Made by a program: the position numbers and the translations under genes. The notes under the pieces are model-generated. The model saw nothing but the letters and a program-made list of their open reading frames with translations, was not told where the DNA came from and ran no database searches. DNA of 36,991 nucleotides from Chitinophagaceae bacterium (GTDB taxonomy: Bacteria; Bacteroidota; Bacteroidia; Chitinophagales; Chitinophagaceae): assembly GCA_020848815.1 (NCBI GenBank), contig JADLHL010000208.1:1-36991 (forward strand), given 5' to 3'. This document shows positions 33,279-36,991 of this stretch, piece by piece. Position 1 is the first letter of the stretch; every line of letters begins with the position of its first letter.

Positions 33279-34331
33279 ATGAGTAAATTTCTTTTCAGCT
33301 GCGGCATGCTGTTGTTGCAGCTGTCGGGCACCGCACAACATGCATTTGACAGCATTGTAAACGCCTACCACAAACAGCAAGATTTTAGCGGTGTCGTGTT
33401 GATGGCCACAGCTGGCAAACTACAATACCAATCGGCCAAAGGCCTTGCCAACCGTAGCTTTCAGACACCCATACAAAAAGATACCCGTTTCAAAATTGCG
33501 TCCATCACAAAAACATTTACGGCGGTACTTATTCTTCAATTAATGGAGAAAGGGCTGCTTCGGTTGGATGGCACCATTGGTCAATATTTACCCAACTACA
33601 CCGGCGAAGCAAAAGACAAAGTGACCATCATGCAGTTGCTCACCTATAGTTCCGGCATTCCCAATTGTGAAGGCAACACAGGCATTGCCGTATATCAATC
33701 GCCCAATACGGTTGATGGATTTATACAACAACATTGCAGCGGCAAACTTGAATTTGCACCGGGCAGCCGGTTCAATTATAACAATGCAGACTATATCATT
33801 TTGGGCAGCATCATTGAACACATTACCCGAAAATCATTTGCGGAAAATCTTCAGGAAAACATTCTGCAACCACTCAACATGCAGCACACACAAATGCTGC
33901 GGTCGAAAGATGTGATACCAATGCTGGCCAGTACTTACAATAAGGATGATTCGACAGGTGCTATGTATGCTGACGATCCGATGTATATCGAAAACTACTT
34001 TGCTGCGGGAGCTATGTACTCCACTGCCGCAGATTTGCTCCGGTTCGACCAAGGCATATTTACCCATCAATTGTTGAAACCGGCCACGGTTGAGCTGATG
34101 CTGACACCCAATCCCAGCTTGTATGGCGTGGCCATTGGCTTTTGGGTGTATCAACAAGAAATCAATCAAAAGCCATACACATTGGCCAACAGGCAAGGAA
34201 GCATTTGGGGTGCCAACGCCAATTGGATACATGTGCTACATGAAAATGAAACAGTGATTATACTCAGCAATAGCAACACCTGCAATTTGCCCGAGATGAC
34301 AAATGCATTGCTTCAGGCTTCGCTCCGCTAA
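33279..34331 (+). CDS. exported serine hydrolase, beta-lactamase class C family (altered third motif)
   Basis: Periplasmic penicillin-binding-protein-like hydrolase of 350 residues, substrate unknown. A signal peptide covers about 1-20 (MSKFLFSCGMLLLQLSGTAQ). Motif 1 is SxxK at Ser75-Lys78 (IASITKTFTAVLILQLMEKG). YSSGIPN (123-129) is the usual loop, and motif 2 is YNN at 167-169 (RFNYNNADYIILG). Where relatives carry H/KTG or HxG before the final strands, this one has NRQGSIWGANANW (RQG at 305-307), so the basic residue shifts to Arg or is lost. There is no extra C-terminal domain, unlike the 507-residue homologue at 20189. ATG 33279 gives the signal peptide. It stands alone between two terminators. 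Confidence 0.9.
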   Translation: MSKFLFSCGMLLLQLSGTAQHAFDSIVNAYHKQQDFSGVVLMATAGKLQYQSAKGLANRSFQTPIQKDTRFKIASITKTFTAVLILQLMEKGLLRLDGTIGQYLPNYTGEAKDKVTIMQLLTYSSGIPNCEGNTGIAVYQSPNTVDGFIQQHCSGKLEFAPGSRFNYNNADYIILGSIIEHITRKSFAENLQENILQPLNMQHTQMLRSKDVIPMLASTYNKDDSTGAMYADDPMYIENYFAAGAMYSTAADLLRFDQGIFTHQLLKPATVELMLTPNPSLYGVAIGFWVYQQEINQKPYTLANRQGSIWGANANWIHVLHENETVIILSNSNTCNLPEMTNALLQASLR

Positions 34332-34349
34332 GAGAAATATGTGATAAAC

Positions 34350-34385
34350 AAAGCGGCTGCTTCAATTACATGAAGCAGCCGCTTT
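34350..34385. terminator. bidirectional intrinsic terminator
   Basis: A perfect 15-bp stem AAAGCGGCTGCTTCA / TGAAGCAGCCGCTTT (34350-34364 and 34371-34385) with loop ATTACA, between the convergent serine hydrolase (+) and PUR protein (-) genes. Confidence 0.92.
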
Positions 34386-34403
34386 TATTGGAACAAAATT
34401 TCA

Positions 34404-34856
34404 TTACCATTTATCTACCTCTTCCAGCGAATGGGTATTGCCATTGCTGCTGGCTGGCGGCAGGTCGTTTACCACAACGGGTGCAGGCACCGGCACTTCT
34501 TCTTCTACAGGTGCTACTGCAGCTACTGCTACAGGTGCAGCCTGCTCTTCCCCTTCTCCATCATATTCATCGTGGTTGAAGGCATCAAAATCGAAATCGG
34601 GCATGAGTTCTGTTTTCACAAAATCAACCGCTTCGTTGAGGCCCTTAATGAACTTGTTGAAGTCTTCTTTGTACAAAAAAATCTTATGCCGGTCGTAGCC
34701 ATCTTCATTGAATCGTTTCCGGCTTTCGGTGATGGTCAGGAAGTAATCATTTCCGCGGGTTGACCGTACATCGAAGAAATAAGTCCTTCTTTTACCGGCT
34801 TTAATGCGCTTACTGTACACACTGTCCATTTTCTTGTCGGTCTGCTCGTAGGCCAC
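34404..34856 (-). CDS. PUR-domain DNA/RNA-binding protein (DUF3276)
   Basis: Bacterial PUR-alpha-like protein; the family binds single-stranded DNA and RNA (BpuR of Borrelia is a characterised member). The 150-residue product holds one PUR domain at about 10-92: VYSKRIKAGKRRTYFFDVRSTRG, then NDYFLTITESRKRF, then HKIFLYKEDFNKFIKGLNEAV. An acidic, Pro/Val/Ala-rich disordered tail (about 93-150) follows. As is common in this family, the domain would dimerise to form a full nucleic-acid-binding unit. The start is uncertain: GTG 34856 (MAYEQTDKKMDSV) fits the length of relatives, while ATG 34829 would remove nine residues but keep the whole domain. No ATG lies further upstream in frame. It is monocistronic, divergent from sucC. 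Confidence 0.92.
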   Translation of the reverse strand: MAYEQTDKKMDSVYSKRIKAGKRRTYFFDVRSTRGNDYFLTITESRKRFNEDGYDRHKIFLYKEDFNKFIKGLNEAVDFVKTELMPDFDFDAFNHDEYDGEGEEQAAPVAVAAVAPVEEEVPVPAPVVVNDLPPASSNGNTHSLEEVDKW

Positions 34857-35038
34857 AGTAGTTAGTTTTGGTTTAACAATTCTTTTTGAAAATGTTAAAA
34901 CAAATATAGGGAGCAGAATGAAATAGCAAATTTTTTATAAAAAGGCTTTGGTGGAAAATGAACGGGCTAAAATCGGCAATTTGTGCACGGTCAAAACATG
35001 CAAGGCTTATCTTCGCCGCACTAAAAAAAAGCCCCCAT

Positions 35039-36250
35039 ATGAACCTACACGAATATCAGGCAAAAGAGCTGTTGAAAAAGTACCATGTGCCAGTGCAGGA
35101 AGGCATCGCTGTGGAGAGTGTGATGCATGCGGAAGAAGCCTACCGCCAGATTAAAACTCAAACAGGCAACAACTTTGCGGTGATCAAAGCGCAAATACAT
35201 GCCGGTGGCCGTGGTAAAGGTAAAATTGAGGGCAGTGAGCAGCGTGGTGTAGCCGTAGCCAAAAGCCTCGATGATGTAACCAACATTGCCAAAAACATTT
35301 TGGGTCATACACTGGTGACTATTCAAACCGGCCCTGCTGGTAAAAAAGTAAATAAGGTATTGGTTGCGCAGGATGTATACTACCCCGGCCCCAATCCTGT
35401 AAAGGAATTCTACCTCTCTATTTTGCTCGACCGTGCCAAAGGCCAGAACGTGATTATGTACAGCACCGAAGGCGGTATGGACATTGAAGAAGTAGCACAC
35501 AATACGCCTGAGAAAATTTTTAAAGAGTGGGTACATCCCGGTGGCGGTCTGCAAGGTTTTCAGGCACGTAAAATTGCCTTCAACCTTGGCTTGAGCGGTG
35601 ATGCTTTTAAAAGCTGCGTAAAGTTTGTTACCAACTTGTACAATGCCTATGTGGCCCTGGATTGCGGCATGCTCGAAATCAACCCGCTGTTCAAAACCAG
35701 CGATGAAAAAATCATTGCAGTTGACTGTAAAATGAGTTTGGATGAAAATGCGCTGATGCGTCATCCTGACCTCGCTGCCCTGCGTGATGTAACCGAAGAA
35801 GATCCTACTGAAGTAGAAGCCGGTCAATACAAACTGAACTTTGTAAAGCTCGACGGCAACGTGGGCTGTATGGTTAACGGTGCTTGTTTGGCCATGGCCA
35901 CCATGGATATGATTAAGCTGAGTGGTGGTGAGCCTGCCAACTTCCTGGATGTAGGCGGTAGCGCCAATGCACAAACCGTTGAAGCTGGTTTCCGCATTAT
36001 TCTGAAAGACCCCAAAGTGAAAGCCATCCTCATCAACATCTTTGGTGGTATCGTTCGTTGCGACCGTGTAGCACAAGGTGTTATTGATGCTTACAAAACC
36101 ATTGGCGAAATCAACATTCCTATTATTGTTCGCCTGCAGGGCACCAATGCTGAGGAAGCCAAAAAACTGATTGACGAAAGTGGCTTGCAGGTTCAAAGCG
36201 CTATCCTGCTGAGCGAAGCTGCAGAACTTGTAAACAAAGCAGTAGCCTAA
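35039..36250 (+). CDS. sucC: succinate-CoA ligase (ADP/GDP-forming), beta subunit
   Basis: Beta subunit of succinyl-CoA synthetase, which makes ATP or GTP from succinyl-CoA in the TCA cycle; it works with SucD, which is not in the window. The 403-residue product starts MNLHEYQAKELLKKYHVPVQ, the usual N-terminus, and has the ATP-grasp part (IHAGGRGKGK near 53-62, then LEINPLFKT near 216-224). The C-terminal ligase domain has FLDVGGSANAQTV and NIFGGIVRCDRVAQGVI. The frame is open 27 codons further up, but those residues are basic and not family-like, so ATG 35039 is clear. TATCTTCG at 35008-35015 is a near -7 box, with TTTG 24 bases before it. It has its own terminator and is not in an operon with sucD. 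Confidence 0.97.
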   Translation: MNLHEYQAKELLKKYHVPVQEGIAVESVMHAEEAYRQIKTQTGNNFAVIKAQIHAGGRGKGKIEGSEQRGVAVAKSLDDVTNIAKNILGHTLVTIQTGPAGKKVNKVLVAQDVYYPGPNPVKEFYLSILLDRAKGQNVIMYSTEGGMDIEEVAHNTPEKIFKEWVHPGGGLQGFQARKIAFNLGLSGDAFKSCVKFVTNLYNAYVALDCGMLEINPLFKTSDEKIIAVDCKMSLDENALMRHPDLAALRDVTEEDPTEVEAGQYKLNFVKLDGNVGCMVNGACLAMATMDMIKLSGGEPANFLDVGGSANAQTVEAGFRIILKDPKVKAILINIFGGIVRCDRVAQGVIDAYKTIGEINIPIIVRLQGTNAEEAKKLIDESGLQVQSAILLSEAAELVNKAVA

Positions 36251-36271
36251 AGTAAAGTCTTACTTGATATA

Positions 36272-36303
36272 AGAAAAGCCCCGCAAACATGTGGGGCTTT
36301 TCT
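36272..36303 (+). terminator. sucC intrinsic terminator
   Basis: AGAAAAGCCCCGC / GTGGGGCTTTTCT (36272-36284 and 36291-36303), a 13-bp stem with one G-T wobble and loop AAACAT, starting 21 bases after the sucC stop. Confidence 0.88.
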
Positions 36304-36339
36304 ATTGCTGTTATACAATTTATTCAATATTACAACCCG

Positions 36340-36347
36340 TACTTTTG
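36340..36347 (+). promoter_or_regulatory. -7 box of the alpha-oxoamine synthase gene
   Basis: TACTTTTG, an exact TAnnTTTG match, 15 bases before ATG 36363. I see no TTG 17-23 bases upstream. Confidence 0.45.
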
Positions 36348-36362
36348 AGCTAAGCGTTATAC

Positions 36363-36991
36363 ATGCAACCACTGTTACAAACACCGGGTAATTTTGCCAC
36401 AACTGAACAAGGAGAACAACTTTTCTTTTCCGGCTACAGTTACCTGGGTATGGCATCGCATTCTGCATTTATGCAATGGGTAAAAGAAGGATTAGACAAG
36501 TACGGACTGATGCAACCCAGTGCCCGTATTTCCAACACACCATTGCAGTTATACAGTGAAGTCGAAGTACAAATCAGTGATTGGTTAGCTGCTGCAGACA
36601 CAGTATTATTTGCTGGTGGATTTGCAGCAGGCCAAGCAGCAGTACAACATGTTCAGCGATTGGACTGTCCCATTTTTGCAGCACCCAATTGTCATCCCGC
36701 AGTATTAACTGCTGGTATACAATCTGCCACTACTTCATTTGAAACATGGAGTCAGCATGTAGTGGAGCAAATCAACAACCATACATACGAAGGGCCATAT
36801 GCAATCATTGCAGATGCAGTGAACCCGTTAGCTCCCGTGGCATACAACTGGCAATTTTTATCTACTATACAAAAGCCATTGTTAGTGTTGATTGATGATA
36901 GCCATGGCATTGGTATAACCGGAAACAATGGAAAAGGCATAGCTTCTTTATTGCCGCAAAAAGAGAACATCGAATGGATGATTTCTTTTTC
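36363..36991 (+). CDS. alpha-oxoamine synthase family protein, BioF/Kbl-like (3' end outside window)
   Basis: PLP enzyme of the family that joins an amino acid to an acyl-CoA or acyl-ACP (8-amino-7-oxononanoate synthase BioF, glycine C-acetyltransferase Kbl). About 209 residues are visible and the frame is open at the window's end. Landmarks are FFSGYSYLGMASH (about 22-34, the NYLG-like entry), QPSARISNTPLQLYSEVE (about 51-68), and LLVLIDDSHGIGITGNNGKG (about 173-193), with the Asp-x-x-His that holds PLP. The Schiff-base lysine lies beyond the window. The region that is usually GSGGTR in BioF reads PSARISN here, and the entry is SYL rather than NYL, so it may be a divergent relative and not true BioF. 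ATG 36363 is preceded by a promoter box. Other biotin genes would support BioF but are not visible. Confidence 0.82.
   Translation, partial: MQPLLQTPGNFATTEQGEQLFFSGYSYLGMASHSAFMQWVKEGLDKYGLMQPSARISNTPLQLYSEVEVQISDWLAAADTVLFAGGFAAGQAAVQHVQRLDCPIFAAPNCHPAVLTAGIQSATTSFETWSQHVVEQINNHTYEGPYAIIADAVNPLAPVAYNWQFLSTIQKPLLVLIDDSHGIGITGNNGKGIASLLPQKENIEWMISF

Noticed and set aside
35045..36196. 383-codon open frame antisense to sucC
   Set aside because: It mirrors a highly biased, clearly real gene; its translation is rich in Cys, His, Phe and Asn with no domain, typical of antisense shadow frames.

Overview
The window looks like chromosomal DNA of a Bacteroidota bacterium, most likely of the Chitinophagaceae or a near relative. 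Supporting signs are a fused SecD-SecF protein, a PUR/DUF3276 nucleic-acid-binding protein, a BshC bacillithiol synthase, several conserved Bacteroidota-type membrane proteins, few Shine-Dalgarno sequences, and repeated -7 boxes of the Bacteroidota form TAnnTTTG ahead of genes. The family-level placement is inference from gene content and cannot be fixed without a search. I see no rRNA, tRNA, prophage, transposase or CRISPR array.

Layout. 1-2714 (+): the end of a TolC-like efflux gene, purE and an overlapping conserved hypothetical gene. 2716-5645 (-): rimO followed by bshC. 5846-8278: a small membrane protein (+), then convergent to it an aspartate-type aminotransferase and a lipoprotein NlpC/P60 peptidase (-). 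8509-12079 (+): secDF and a DUF4332 protein. 12126-17383: an exported beta-helix protein (-) divergent from an exported FAD-dependent oxidoreductase and a probable divergent L,D-transpeptidase-like protein (+). 17441-20028: an A-type Fe-S carrier (-) divergent from a single-pass membrane protein and a stand-alone methylmalonyl-CoA mutase catalytic subunit (+). 20189-25125 (+): exported serine hydrolase, exported M20 amidohydrolase, Crp/Fnr regulator and TetA-like MFS transporter. 25219-27848 (-): aspartate kinase and an Ldh-family dehydrogenase. 27849-28578: a 730-bp gene-free stretch holding two tandem copies of a hairpin-rich repeat. 28579-30244 (-): a four-helix membrane protein with histidines in or beside its helices, and a TolB-like propeller. 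30404-34331 (+): TPR lipoprotein, SPFH-like membrane protein, rpe and a second serine hydrolase. 34404-34856 (-): PUR protein. 35039-36991 (+): sucC and the start of an alpha-oxoamine synthase (BioF/Kbl family).

Most genes are housekeeping or general envelope functions: purine synthesis, thiol synthesis, ribosome modification, protein export, propionyl/methylmalonyl-CoA metabolism, TCA cycle, pentose phosphate cycle and aspartate-family amino acids. Transcription units are short and end in strong hairpins, many placed between convergent genes so that they can work in both directions. I did not find a clear, large, undescribed system. The best candidates for something new are the tandem hairpin repeat at 27891-28415, the L,D-transpeptidase-like protein at 16085-17383, the divergent exported pair at 12126-16008 with a 27-bp dyad between the genes, and the histidine-bearing membrane protein at 28579-29043.
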